NCBI GenBank assembly: GCA_029203125.1
Contig: CP119317.1
Coordinates: 2,170,001 to 2,234,000, forward strand
Source of the DNA: Candidatus Cohnella colombiensis
Lineage (GTDB): Bacteria; Bacillota; Bacilli; Paenibacillales; Paenibacillaceae
Direction of reading: 5' to 3'
Length of the DNA: 64,000 bases
The notes under the pieces are model-generated. The model saw only the letters and a list, made by a program, of their open reading frames with translations. It searched no databases and had not been told where the DNA came from. Of the stretch, positions 33,214-42,107 are shown piece after piece; position 1 is the first letter of the stretch; each line of letters opens with the position of its first letter. The translations under genes were made by a program, and so were the position numbers.

Positions 33214-33945
33214 ATGGACCCGTTAAATCATGCAAACATCCAACATTTGAAGCGTCGATTGATGGAGGAACGAGCTGAATTAGAGCAACGTATAGGTAAA
33301 AATGGACATTATGGATTATCAGATTCCTATCGAGACTCAACAGGTGATTTGTCAGGGATCGACAATCATCCCGGTGATGCAGGTACGGAAATGTTCGAAC
33401 GCAGTAAAGACATTGCACTTTTGGAAAAAGAAGCACTCAGACTTGAACGTGTAGATGCAGCTCTGCTTCGAATGGAAACTGGGGAATATGGACATTGTGT
33501 AAGCTGTGGAAAATTTATTCCTTATGAGCGATTAGAGGCATTACCTACTGCGATCTATTGTATTGAACATGAGCCTCGCCAATATAACCCTGAGCGCAGA
33601 CCTATAGAAGAAGAAGTGCTGACACCCCCATTCGGTCGCACAAGCTTAGATGAACGCGATGATCAAAATGGGTTTGACGGAGAAGATGCATGGCAAATTG
33701 TCGAGGCATGGGGTAGCTCGAATAGTCCCGCGATGGCAGAAGGAAATAATATCGATGACTACAGTGTGATGGCAATTGAAGCCGACGAGAACGATGGCTT
33801 CGTTGAACCACTTGAAAGCTTTCTAGCGACGGACATTACTGGAAAGAACGTTTCGATCGTGCGAAATCATGCTTATCGAGAATATATTGCGAATAACGAA
33901 GGTGATTCGCTACTGGAGCCTGAACCCTATTTAGACGAGCAATAA
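33214..33945 (+). CDS. yteA: YteA-type TraR/DksA zinc-finger protein
   Basis: A 243-residue protein. An N-terminal coiled coil (about residues 5-95: LKRRLMEERAELEQRI, then ALLEKEALRLERVDAAL) leads to the TraR/DksA signature GEYGHCVSCGKFIPYERLEA. The last ligand pair is C-x-x-H (YCIEHE) and not C-x-x-C. The rest is acidic with no clear fold. YteA homologues are found in spore formers and are often annotated as sporulation proteins; a direct link to RNA polymerase is unproven. The ATG at 33214 is preferred over frame starts inside the lspA promoter region. The repeat array starts directly at its stop codon. Confidence 0.88.
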   Translation: MDPLNHANIQHLKRRLMEERAELEQRIGKNGHYGLSDSYRDSTGDLSGIDNHPGDAGTEMFERSKDIALLEKEALRLERVDAALLRMETGEYGHCVSCGKFIPYERLEALPTAIYCIEHEPRQYNPERRPIEEEVLTPPFGRTSLDERDDQNGFDGEDAWQIVEAWGSSNSPAMAEGNNIDDYSVMAIEADENDGFVEPLESFLATDITGKNVSIVRNHAYREYIANNEGDSLLEPEPYLDEQ

Positions 33946-34258
33946 TGTCACGGTATCCCCTTCGCTCAGTTGCGTTGCCCTGTTGCACCTAATGTCACGG
34001 TATCCCACTCGCTCAGATGTGTTGCATTATTGCACCTAATGTCACGATATCCCCTTCGCTCAGTTGCGTTGCCCTGTTGCACCTAATGTCACGGTATCCC
34101 TTTCGCTCAGATGCGTAGCCCTGTTGTACCTAATGTCACGGTATCCCCTTCGCTCAGTTGCGTTGCCCTGTTGCACCTAATGTCACGGTATCCCCTTCGC
34201 TCAGTTGAGCTCTCAATCAAGCGTTCACGCTATCTGAGCGAGGGGGATATCGCGACAT
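33945..34258 (+). repeat. Tandem array of the dispersed repeat, six direct copies and one inverted
   Basis: Six copies of a unit with the core TGTCACGGTATCCCC then TTCGCTCAG repeat every 47 bases, joined by a nearly constant spacer TTGCGTTGCCCTGTTGCACC. The final direct copy is followed by an inverted copy (CTGAGCGAGGGGGATATCG then CGACAT), so the end can fold into a long hairpin. The array fills the space between the convergent genes yteA and the DUF5665 gene. Its first base overlaps the yteA stop codon. No gene lies in it; short reading frames across it are repeats of the core. Confidence 0.95.
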
Positions 34259-34266
34259 CACCCTAT

Positions 34267-34635
34267 TCAATACGGGTTGATTTCCAGCTGTCGCTGTACA
34301 ATTCGCACAATATCCGCAATATAGTCACCTACAATAGGCAAATTCAGTGCACCGAGCAATTGAAGTAGCCAAACGATCGTCGCCGCAAAAAAAGTAAACC
34401 CTAGAGCAATCCCAACCCCACGAGACAATCCTGCAATAAAATTTCTCCAGAGCAATTGCCAAGGACGCTGCATCAAATTCACATAATCCTTCAACTGCGC
34501 TTTCTCTAAATCGTTCGCTAATCGATCCAATTTCTTTGATAGAAATTCCATCGTTTTGCGAATTACGCTTGCTTCTTTCGTTAGACCTTGTATCCCATCC
34601 TGATCATCTTCCACTTTGTTCGAGCGATCACCCAT
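34267..34635 (-). CDS. DUF5665-type membrane protein
   Basis: A 122-residue protein. Residues 25-60 are a charged helix (MEFLSKKLDRLANDLEKAQL) that may be a coiled coil, followed by DYVNLMQRPWQLLWRNFIAGL. One membrane helix (VGIALGFTFFAATIVWLLQLLG) and a short amphipathic C-terminus follow. The pattern R-P-x-x-x-x-x-x-N-x-x-x-G-x-x-x-G-x-G is that of small DUF5665 proteins of Bacillota; function unknown. GAGAGG precedes the ATG. It lies between ileS and the repeat array. Confidence 0.75.
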   Translation of the reverse strand: MGDRSNKVEDDQDGIQGLTKEASVIRKTMEFLSKKLDRLANDLEKAQLKDYVNLMQRPWQLLWRNFIAGLSRGVGIALGFTFFAATIVWLLQLLGALNLPIVGDYIADIVRIVQRQLEINPY

Positions 34636-34682
34636 TAGCTACAGCACCTCTCAGATCACCTCGATCACCTCGCAACGAACGC

Positions 34683-34709
34683 AAAACGAGCCCAAAAAAG
34701 CAGCTCGTT
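34683..34709 (-). terminator. Terminator of ileS
   Basis: Minus strand AACGAGC pairs with GCTCGTT around an 11-base loop that contains six T, and is followed by TTTGC. It lies about 70 bases past the ileS stop. Confidence 0.5.
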
Positions 34710-34777
34710 TCATCATCATCCTTATTATTTTCACAATATCGTCTGTAAATTATGCTTATAACTTCATAAGCACCTAT

Positions 34778-37700
34778 TTATGCATTCAGAATGACCGCAA
34801 CGCCAATTTCCTTATCACCTGCTTGTAGCTTTTCCATATCGCCTACGCGACCGAAGCTAACTGCATTCACAAGCACATTCTCACGGAGTACATGATCAAA
34901 TGTGCGAAGAGCTGCTTCTAACTCTCCGTCCACATCGAGTACGAGATCTACGCGCTTTTCGATTGGTAAGTCGAGCTTTTTACGTGTATCCTGTACAGCA
35001 CGGATAACTTCTCGGACCCACCCCTCTTGTTCGAGTGCCGGTGTAATTTCTGTATTCAATGCAACTGTAAGACCACCGCCCGATGCCGATGCAAAGCCTG
35101 ACTTCGCTTCTTTTTCCACAAGCAATTCATCGAGTACGATTTCCAGCGTCTCACCTTCTGGAGATATAAACGCAAACACACCCGATTTTACCACCTGTTG
35201 AGCATCAACTGCAGATAATCCTTTAAGAGCCGCTTGAATTGGACCTACGTTTTTGCCGTATTTTTTCCCAGCGACCTTTAGATTCAACTTCAAATTAAAG
35301 TCAACAAAGCCACTATCATCGCCTACAAGTGTAATCGACTTTACGTTGATCTCATCTTTGATGATATCCTCGTAGTCCGGCAAATTGAATGCTCCACTTA
35401 ACGATACAAGCAATTCGGACAAAGGCTGACGCGTCTTCAAATTCGATTCGTTACGAATGTTACGAGCAAGTTCAACCATATTTCGTGCTGTAGCCATATC
35501 CCGCTCCAGCTCCAAATCAATTGCAGCAGTATCTGCTGTTGGATAATCCGCCAGATGAACACTGCCCGCTCCACCCAGGTTGCCGTAGATGTCTTCAGCT
35601 ACGAAAGGAACGTATGGTGCAATGAGACGAGACAGCGTAAGCAGCACTTCACCGAGAGTTTGATAAGCGGTTAGTTTATCTTCCGTTAATCCGCTACCCC
35701 AGAAACGATCACGGGAACGACGAACGTACCAGTTCGATAGCTCATCAATGAATGCTTCAATCCCTTTTGCGGGATTCAAGAAATCATTAACTTCCAGTCC
35801 TCGAGCCACCTCTGCGACAAGCGTATTCAATCGTGACAAAATCCAACGATCCAGCTTATGGTTGGACTTCAGTTTTTCATGCTCGGATGCCACATAACCG
35901 TCGATCGTGGCGTAAAGCGCATAGAAAGCATGAGTATTTACGAGCGTGTCAACCACTTTAGATTTCGCCTCGGCTACGATTCCTTTAGAGAAGCGCTTGC
36001 TGTTCCACGGTGCACTATCTGCTAAAAGCGCCCAACGGAAAGCGTCTGTACCGAACTCATTAATGATTTCCCAAGGATCGATTACGTTGCCCTTGGACTT
36101 ACTCATCTTTTGGCCGTTCTCATCAAGCACGTGTCCTGTTGAAATAACAGATTTATATGGCGCTTTGCCGTTGTACAACGTAGATACTGCTAACAAGCTG
36201 TAAAACCAACCGCGTGTCTGATCGATTCCTTCGCAAATAAAATCGGCAGGATATTGATCTGCGAAAGTCTTTTCATCACCTAGCGGGTGATAGTACTGTG
36301 CGAATGGCATCGAACCACTATCAAACCATACATCAATGACTTCTGGCGTACGATTCATTACACCTCCACAGCTACAACGTAGCTGAACGGCATCCACATA
36401 AGGCTTATGCAGCTCTAAATCCTCAGCGACATCTCCAATCGCTAGTTCACGGAGTTCCGCTCGATTGTGAACAGCCTTTTCATGACCGCATGATTCACAG
36501 CTCCAAACGTTGAGCGGCGTGCCCCAGTATCTGTTACGGCTAATGTTCCAATCGACAAGATCCTCAAGAAATTTACCGAAACGACCGTCACGAAGATGCT
36601 CAGGGTACCATTGGATGGACTTGTTGTTTTCGATCAACTGGTCTTTGACTGCGGTTGTTTTAATAAACCAGCTTTCCGTTGCGTAGTAAAGCAAAGGTGT
36701 TTTACACCGCCAGCAGAACGGATAACTATGCTCATATTTTTCCTTGTGGTAAAGCAATCCACGCTCTGAAAGCATTCTAACAATCTCAACGTCACAATCT
36801 TTGACGAAGCGTCCAGCAAGCTCGGTAATTTCATCGATATAGCGACCTGCATTGTTTACGACCATCAGCATAGGGATGTTGTGCTCACGAGCTACTCGGT
36901 AGTCATCCTCACCATGTGCCGGTGCAATGTGTACAATACCCGTACCACTTGAATCGCTAACATAGTCAGCATCAATTACACGGTAAGCATTCTCAACTTG
37001 CACATAGGGGAAAAGAGGCTCATAATTTTGACCAACTAGCTCTCTACCTTTAAGAGTCGACAACGTTTCATATTCACCCTTAAGCACCTTTTCTGCAAGT
37101 GCGCTGGCAACAATATATACGCCATCTTGTTGACGAACACGCACATAGTCAATCTCAGGATGAACGGCAAGAGCAACGTTCGCTGGCAACGTCCAAGGAG
37201 TCGTCGTCCACGCAAGAACATACTCTCCACTATCCTTCAGCTTAAACTTCGCAGTAGCAGTTAAATCCTTAACATCCTCATAACCTTGCGCAACCTCATG
37301 CGAGCTTAAAGTCGTCTGACAATCAGGGCAGTATGGACTAACCCGGTGTCCACGGTATAGTAAATCCTTTTCGTGAATCGTCGCAAGAATATGCCACACG
37401 CTTTGGATATAATCATCCTTCAACGTAATATACGGATCATCTAAATCGGTCCAATACGCAATCGCTTCTGTCAATTCCCGCCATTGGCGTTCGTACTCAA
37501 ATACGCTTTCGCGACATTTGATAATGAACGGTTCAACACCATATTTCTCAATTTCTTGCTTTCCTGAAATGCCAAGTTGCTTCTCGACACCAAGCTCAAC
37601 TGGCAAACCATGTGTATCCCAGCCTGCTTTACGAATGACACGATAGCCGGACATTGTCTTGTAACGGCTAACGAAGTCTTTAATCACCCGACCAAGTACA

Positions 37701-37870
37701 TGTCCGATATGTGGCTTTCCGTTTGCTGTAGGCGGTCCTTCGTAAAAAACAAAGTTCGGACGTCCTTCACGATTCTCAATCGACTTGCGGAACGTGTCCT
37801 CCTTATTCCAATGCGATAGTACGCGCTCCTCGCGGGCTCTTGCTCGTTCTTTGACATCTACTCGACGCAT
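34778..37870 (-). CDS. ileS: Isoleucyl-tRNA synthetase, type 2 (long) form
   Basis: A 1030-residue class I synthetase. HIGH appears as GPPTANGKPHIGHVLGR (about 45-61) and KMSKS as KMSKSKGNVIDPWE (about 595). The editing domain and the WCRCKTPLLYY region are present, and a Cys-rich stretch (CESCGH, CSCGG) lies in the insertion near 460-490. The length and the HVLGRVIKDFVSRYKTM block match the eukaryote-like IleRS2 branch, which in other bacteria is often mupirocin-tolerant, and not the 920-residue type 1 of Bacillus. It is controlled by the T-box leader upstream. Drug tolerance is inference. Confidence 0.93.
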   Translation of the reverse strand: MRRVDVKERARAREERVLSHWNKEDTFRKSIENREGRPNFVFYEGPPTANGKPHIGHVLGRVIKDFVSRYKTMSGYRVIRKAGWDTHGLPVELGVEKQLGISGKQEIEKYGVEPFIIKCRESVFEYERQWRELTEAIAYWTDLDDPYITLKDDYIQSVWHILATIHEKDLLYRGHRVSPYCPDCQTTLSSHEVAQGYEDVKDLTATAKFKLKDSGEYVLAWTTTPWTLPANVALAVHPEIDYVRVRQQDGVYIVASALAEKVLKGEYETLSTLKGRELVGQNYEPLFPYVQVENAYRVIDADYVSDSSGTGIVHIAPAHGEDDYRVAREHNIPMLMVVNNAGRYIDEITELAGRFVKDCDVEIVRMLSERGLLYHKEKYEHSYPFCWRCKTPLLYYATESWFIKTTAVKDQLIENNKSIQWYPEHLRDGRFGKFLEDLVDWNISRNRYWGTPLNVWSCESCGHEKAVHNRAELRELAIGDVAEDLELHKPYVDAVQLRCSCGGVMNRTPEVIDVWFDSGSMPFAQYYHPLGDEKTFADQYPADFICEGIDQTRGWFYSLLAVSTLYNGKAPYKSVISTGHVLDENGQKMSKSKGNVIDPWEIINEFGTDAFRWALLADSAPWNSKRFSKGIVAEAKSKVVDTLVNTHAFYALYATIDGYVASEHEKLKSNHKLDRWILSRLNTLVAEVARGLEVNDFLNPAKGIEAFIDELSNWYVRRSRDRFWGSGLTEDKLTAYQTLGEVLLTLSRLIAPYVPFVAEDIYGNLGGAGSVHLADYPTADTAAIDLELERDMATARNMVELARNIRNESNLKTRQPLSELLVSLSGAFNLPDYEDIIKDEINVKSITLVGDDSGFVDFNLKLNLKVAGKKYGKNVGPIQAALKGLSAVDAQQVVKSGVFAFISPEGETLEIVLDELLVEKEAKSGFASASGGGLTVALNTEITPALEQEGWVREVIRAVQDTRKKLDLPIEKRVDLVLDVDGELEAALRTFDHVLRENVLVNAVSFGRVGDMEKLQAGDKEIGVAVILNA

Positions 37871-37953
37871 GATGGATCACCCTTTCTCATGTTAACAGTT
37901 GTTCAAGCAAAAACGACTTAAGCGTCCTTGGACGGTGAAGGAGCTTTGCGGAG

Positions 37954-37999
37954 GTTATACAGAAAATGATAAGTGTGAAACTTATAAATTCTGTATAAC
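37954..37999 (-). other. Long AT-rich hairpin between the T-box and ileS
   Basis: GTTATACAGAA pairs with TTCTGTATAAC (11 pairs), and inside it a second helix ATAAG with CTTAT forms. It stands after the T-box terminator and 85 bases before ileS, with no T-run. Unexplained by the T-box model. Confidence 0.55.
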
Positions 38000-38009
38000 T
38001 GAAAAACAG

Positions 38010-38290
38010 AAAAACCCCATCCCTGGAAAGGGACGAGGTTAGCTCGCGGTACCACCCTTGTTCCACTTCACTCTGTATGAACAGGAAGTGGCAACTTGTG
38101 CTCCCATTAACGGCGGGCTCCGGTCTCGCTTACTGGACAACGATGTGGCTCCATCGCTGTGTTCAGAGAGACGTCTCGGGGATGATCTTCAGCATACATA
38201 AAGCATTGGCTCGCAGCGACCGCCAACTCTCTGGGCTTTGTAATAGGCTTACTTTTTCCCGTCAAAGACTTTATAATTCGTGTTTCATAT
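38010..38290 (-). ncRNA. T-box leader of ileS
   Basis: The minus strand carries the T-box sequence AAGGGTGGTACCGCG at 38045-38059, which belongs to the antiterminator bulge that binds the free tRNA 3' end. It is followed by the terminator AACCTCGTCCCT, loop, AGGGATGGGGTT and T-run (38010-38040). A GATCATC at 38181-38190 in the upstream stem I region includes an ATC codon that fits an Ile specifier. CAGAGAGTTGGCGG further up resembles the AG-bulge. Uncharged tRNA-Ile should prevent termination and raise ileS expression. Confidence 0.92.
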
Positions 38291-38296
38291 AATCAT

Positions 38297-38325
38297 GTTA
38301 TACGTTTTGTTGTCGCTTTTGTCAA
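38297..38325 (-). promoter_or_regulatory. SigA promoter of the ileS T-box transcript
   Basis: Minus strand TTGACA, a 17-base spacer, then TATAAC. It places the transcript start near 38290, at the 5' side of the T-box stem I. Confidence 0.8.
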
Positions 38326-38349
38326 ATCCAAATCAGAAAATCCAGATCA

Positions 38350-38371
38350 GAAAAAGACCCCGAAGGGTCTT
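38350..38371 (-). terminator. Terminator of divIVA
   Basis: AAGACCC pairs with GGGTCTT around the tetraloop TTCG on the minus strand, followed by TTT. It is 12 bases after the divIVA stop. Confidence 0.85.
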
Positions 38372-38382
38372 ATGTAGGTTAC

Positions 38383-38868
38383 TTATGCTTCGATACCTTT
38401 AGGCTCACGATTTTCTAAGGAGTCCCAGCTATCATGTGTAAGTAGCTCCATCTGCGTCTCGATCAAAGCACGGAAGCGAGCACGATAAATGGCTGCTTGC
38501 TTTTTCAACTCTTCAACTTCAAGTGCAACTTTACGGGATTTCGCAAGTGCATCGTTAATGATGCGATCTGCATTTTTCTCTGCCTCTTTAACGATTAGCT
38601 GCGCTTCCTTCTTCGCATTCCCTCTCAGCTCATCTGCTGCTTCTTGAGCAACAATAATCGTTTTGCTCAATGTCTCCTCGATGCTTGCGAAGTGGCCCAA
38701 CTTATCTTGTGATGCAGCAACATGGGCTTGAAGATCTTTGTTTTCGCGAATGATCGCTTCATAGTCTTTAATAATTTGATCTAAAAATTCGTTAACTTCA
38801 TCTTCATCATATCCACGCAGTCGGCGGCTAAATTCTTTATTATGGATGTCCAATGGCGATAATGGCAT
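38383..38868 (-). CDS. divIVA: Septum-site protein DivIVA
   Basis: A 161-residue coiled-coil protein that binds negatively curved membrane at division sites and poles. The N-terminal membrane-binding domain starts MPLSPLDIHNKEFSRRLRGY, followed by DEDEVNEFLDQIIKDYE. A second coiled coil occupies about 65-130. The ATG at 38868 has GGGAGG seven bases upstream, so the first five residues of the longer frame are not coding. It is the last gene of the ylm group and has its own terminator. It organises the poles during growth and sporulation. Confidence 0.94.
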   Translation of the reverse strand: MPLSPLDIHNKEFSRRLRGYDEDEVNEFLDQIIKDYEAIIRENKDLQAHVAASQDKLGHFASIEETLSKTIIVAQEAADELRGNAKKEAQLIVKEAEKNADRIINDALAKSRKVALEVEELKKQAAIYRARFRALIETQMELLTHDSWDSLENREPKGIEA

Positions 38869-38958
38869 TGGCGCACCTCCCATTTCAAATTATGCATATA
38901 AGCTAAACACATATCTTAATCTCAATTCGACGAAATCTGTGTAATTCCTTCTTGACTC

Positions 38959-39744
38959 TCACACAAATTTACCGATTTTGATTCGGATTCTTCCACTCTT
39001 CGACATCCCCTCGACCTCGAGCACTTTAAATCGCCCAAACCCTTTCATCGATACGATGTCTCCAGCATGCAATGCTGTTGAAGGATTTTCTTCCGCTTTC
39101 CAATTGACACGACAACGACCTGCACGGATCGGTTCTACAATTTTCGTACGACTTAGTCTAAACACATCACTAGCTATTCCATCGAGTCTCATGGATGCAA
39201 CAGATAACTTTTGCTCTTCAAGCTTTACTTCTGTAACAATGAGCTCTCCATGTGGCCTAACTGCGACTGAGACCTCTAAACGATGCACCTGTTTCATATG
39301 TCCAATGAGAAAATCACTGATCTCCTCTGTAATGAGCACATGACAACCTGCTTCACTTACGTGAAGATCACCAATCTTATCTCGTTTAATGCCTAGTCCT
39401 AATAATGCACCTAAATAATCTCCGTGATCGAGATCTGCGATCCGTCGGTCGTCTGATGTAATCGCCAATACGACGATCCCCATGTCCTCGTCCTCAAGCG
39501 GACGATAATCGGGTGCGATCACAGCTCGACAACGTTCCGCTCGATCGCTTCCCCCATCTAATCTAATTTTCACATCACGTTCACGATTCGCTAATGAACA
39601 CAAAATAAACGCCTGACGAGGATCGAGGAAGTCCGTTCTCTTCGTCTCATGACGCAGAGCGGAACGCTCAATCCATTCCCAGGCGCGGTCAACGAATGGT
39701 TTTTCGTCAGGGTGAAAGTGCTCGTAAATTTCTTGATGAGACAT
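38959..39744 (-). CDS. ylmH: YlmH, S4-domain RNA-binding protein
   Basis: A 261-residue protein. The N-terminal and middle domains (to about 175) are typical of YlmH, with LGLGIKRDKIGDL. The S4 domain is at about 182-245 (ASMRLDGIASDVFRLSR, then GDIVSMKGFGRFKVLE). YlmH is linked to ribosome-associated quality control: it can bind peptidyl-tRNA-carrying 50S subunits and stand in for RqcP in Bacillus. The ATG at 39744 is preceded by GGGG. It keeps the usual order between ylmG and divIVA. Confidence 0.92.
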   Translation of the reverse strand: MSHQEIYEHFHPDEKPFVDRAWEWIERSALRHETKRTDFLDPRQAFILCSLANRERDVKIRLDGGSDRAERCRAVIAPDYRPLEDEDMGIVVLAITSDDRRIADLDHGDYLGALLGLGIKRDKIGDLHVSEAGCHVLITEEISDFLIGHMKQVHRLEVSVAVRPHGELIVTEVKLEEQKLSVASMRLDGIASDVFRLSRTKIVEPIRAGRCRVNWKAEENPSTALHAGDIVSMKGFGRFKVLEVEGMSKSGRIRIKIGKFV

Positions 39745-39767
39745 CGAATACCCCTTTATTATTGAAG

Positions 39768-40037
39768 CTAGAAATTGAATAGACTAAGTACTTTTTTCAA
39801 ACCTTCTGCCAATGGCCACAATGCGAATAGCGCGATGATGGGCGATAAATCCATTACGCCACCAATCGGAGGAATAATTCTGCGGAAAGGGCGCAAATAA
39901 GGCTCTACGACACGTCCTAATAATTCCCCAACATAGCTTTCGCGCACAGAAGGTAACCATGACATAAACACATAGATCAAAATCATGTACCTATAGATTA
40001 GCGCAACATAATCTATAAGCGTATAAATATTGCTCAA
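39768..40037 (-). CDS. ylmG: YggT/YlmG membrane protein
   Basis: An 89-residue protein with two hydrophobic segments (about 8-27 and 62-80) joined by a basic loop (EPYLRPFRRIIPPIGG) that is the family signature. The role is unknown, but conserved linkage to sepF in Gram-positive bacteria and a division phenotype in plastid homologues suggest a link to division. The start is TTG, with GAGGTG eight bases upstream, seven bases after the sepF stop. Confidence 0.9.
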   Translation of the reverse strand: MSNIYTLIDYVALIYRYMILIYVFMSWLPSVRESYVGELLGRVVEPYLRPFRRIIPPIGGVMDLSPIIALFALWPLAEGLKKVLSLFNF

Positions 40038-40044
40038 TCCGTGG

Positions 40045-40527
40045 TCACCTCATTTTGGAGTGTTCGGCATCCTCTGCCATCATCTCCGTGATTGTTCCAG
40101 ATACTTCAACTGAGTCCGGTGTGCACAAGAAAATTTCAGCGCCCACTTTAGAAATATGACCACCCAGTGCATAAACCGTACCACTTAAAAAGTCTACGAT
40201 CCGCATCGCTTGATCTCTTCTTACACGTTGCAAATTAACGATCACTGCACGACGGGATTTGAGATGATCCGCGATTTCCTGTGCTTCGTCATAAGTCCGA
40301 GGCTCTGTCAACACAACACGCGCACTCTTTTGCGAATGAATGCTTACGACATTGTTCTTACTAGACTGTTTACGTGATTCAAACTGTGGGGTTTCAACAA
40401 CTTGTTCATCTTGATATGGACTGTTATGATCCTCATACTGATTGTTGCGTCCTTGTCCCTCAACTTGTTCCAATTCTGCTTCATCCTGTAAACCAAAGTA
40501 GTTTAAAAAACGATTTACTACACCCAT
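40045..40527 (-). CDS. sepF: Cell division protein SepF
   Basis: A 160-residue FtsZ-binding protein. The short N-terminal amphipathic helix (MGVVNRFLNYFGL) binds the membrane and is followed by a polar linker. The conserved SepF domain starts near residue 70 (RVVLTEPRTYDEAQEIADHL), with VIVNLQRV and DFLSGTVYALGG and the final KVGAEIFLCTP. It builds rings that align FtsZ filaments at the septum. AAAGGAGG precedes the ATG. It is 13 bases after ylmE. Confidence 0.93.
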   Translation of the reverse strand: MGVVNRFLNYFGLQDEAELEQVEGQGRNNQYEDHNSPYQDEQVVETPQFESRKQSSKNNVVSIHSQKSARVVLTEPRTYDEAQEIADHLKSRRAVIVNLQRVRRDQAMRIVDFLSGTVYALGGHISKVGAEIFLCTPDSVEVSGTITEMMAEDAEHSKMR

Positions 40528-40540
40528 TATTATTCCTCCT

Positions 40541-41227
40541 TTATTCTTCTTTCCCGACTAATACGGTTCCCAAACGTACCATCGTCGCGCCTTCTTCAAC
40601 AGCGACTTCAAAATCGTTAGACATCCCCATAGATAGTTCTTTAAGTGGGGTTTCTAATGCTAAATCATGATTTAATTGATCTCTCAGTTGTCTCAACGCC
40701 CTAAAAATCGGACGCGTCTCTTCTGGCTCACTCTCATATGGAGCCATCGTCATCAGTCCGATGAGACGGATGCGAGGGTAAGTTGCTAGCTGTTGGATAA
40801 AATCGCTCACATGCTCAGGTGACATCCCATGTTTCGATTGTTCACCAGAAACATTTACTTGAACGAGACATGGAATCACGATGTCTAAAGTCTCCGCACG
40901 TTGAGCAATAGCCTCTGCAAGCGATATTCTATCTAAAGAATGAATGTAGTCAAAGCGCCCGACTACGTCCTTTACTTTATTCGTCTGTAGAGAGCCTATG
41001 TAATGAAATACAGCTTGTCCTTGCAGCGATTCCCATTTGGCTTTGGAATCTGGCCAACGGTTTTCACCGATATGTGTGACTCCTTGGCTCACAACAGCAT
41101 CAGCTGTTGCTACTGATACGTACTTCGTCACTGCGATAACTTGAATGTCTTTGCGATCTCTGCCACTTCTATGGCATGCTTCCTGCAGTCGACTCTCCAC
41201 GTCCCGCAGACGGTCCTGTAACGTCAC
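40541..41227 (-). CDS. ylmE: YlmE, PLP-homeostasis protein (YggS family)
   Basis: A 228-residue alanine-racemase-like TIM barrel. The PLP lysine is in VIAVTKYVSVATADAV (about 35) and the phosphate loop in LSMGMSNDFEVAVEEGATMVR, quoted here only to its middle: LSMGMSNDFEVAV. It binds PLP but has no known enzymatic activity; homologues tune PLP and amino acid pools. The start is GTG, with GAGGTG eight bases upstream. It lies between ylmD and sepF as in Bacillus. Confidence 0.92.
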   Translation of the reverse strand: MTLQDRLRDVESRLQEACHRSGRDRKDIQVIAVTKYVSVATADAVVSQGVTHIGENRWPDSKAKWESLQGQAVFHYIGSLQTNKVKDVVGRFDYIHSLDRISLAEAIAQRAETLDIVIPCLVQVNVSGEQSKHGMSPEHVSDFIQQLATYPRIRLIGLMTMAPYESEPEETRPIFRALRQLRDQLNHDLALETPLKELSMGMSNDFEVAVEEGATMVRLGTVLVGKEE

Positions 41228-41234
41228 GAAACGT

Positions 41235-42035
41235 TCACCTCGATTTTCTGCCTAACCAGCTCATCATACGTCCTGTATCACCCTTTTCCATCCGATGGGA
41301 AAACAAAAGGTCTGTACGACAGCTCGTACATAATGATGTTATTTCGATGTGCCTCGGCAATATTCCTGCTTTTATCATAAAGTGTCGGTTCAATTGTTTC
41401 AAGTCTAAATGGGCACGCCCGTCTGTTGTATGAGATATGACATCCTTATCAACCCCAAATGGTCGAACATGCTTCAGCACTGCTTCATCGACTTCATAGC
41501 AGCAGCTACCGATTGAAGGACCAATCGCAGCATTGATATTTTCCGGCTTTGCCCCAAAATGAGAGCTCATCTGTTCAATTGTTTCGGCTACAATATTAGC
41601 AACTGTCCCTTTCCAGCCCGCATGAGCTAGACCAATCGCATTCGTAACTGGATCGTAAAAATAGAGTGGCACACAATCCGCAAAGAACATGACGAGAAGC
41701 AGATCTGGTTCATTCGTTATGATTGCATCCGTATTTTGAAAAGCGCTTTCTCGATCATTACGACCACGACCGGTGTCATTGCGCTTCGCAACATACACCT
41801 GTTTACCATGTACTTGCTCCGCACAGGTCCATGTTTCAAAACTCCAATCCAACAGTTCCGTCACCCTCTTGCGATTAAGCAGAACAACTGATGGATTATC
41901 TCCTACATGCAGTGCAACGTTGCCTGTCTGTCTGGTAGTGAAACCTGCTGTGATGCCATCTGCGTTATTACACCAAGACTTTAGCTGCAAAAGTGAAGCA
42001 TCATCTTTGTCCGTATGCAGAAGAAATGGTTCCAT
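41235..42035 (-). CDS. ylmD: YlmD, multicopper polyphenol oxidase/purine nucleoside phosphorylase family
   Basis: A 266-residue protein of the laccase-domain (YfiH/PgeF) family. The metal site is intact: the His in AEQVHGKQV (about 80), the Cys in FADCVPLYF (about 128), the His in AHAGWKGT and the C-terminal CTSCRTDLLFSHR. Members split purine nucleosides, and the E. coli homologue PgeF edits peptidoglycan precursors. Which role holds here is unknown; the position beside division genes fits either. It starts at an ATG eight bases after a GGTGA box. Confidence 0.9.
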   Translation of the reverse strand: MEPFLLHTDKDDASLLQLKSWCNNADGITAGFTTRQTGNVALHVGDNPSVVLLNRKRVTELLDWSFETWTCAEQVHGKQVYVAKRNDTGRGRNDRESAFQNTDAIITNEPDLLLVMFFADCVPLYFYDPVTNAIGLAHAGWKGTVANIVAETIEQMSSHFGAKPENINAAIGPSIGSCCYEVDEAVLKHVRPFGVDKDVISHTTDGRAHLDLKQLNRHFMIKAGILPRHIEITSLCTSCRTDLLFSHRMEKGDTGRMMSWLGRKSR

Positions 42036-42107
42036 GATGAGTCACCTCCAATATCCAGTGTACCATAGCTCAAGAGGTCTCACTATCGCACAAACGTCAT
42101 GCTATTT

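Noticed and set aside
33945..34258. CRISPR array
   Set aside because: Spacing is regular, but the spacers are nearly identical, one copy is inverted, and no cas gene is near.
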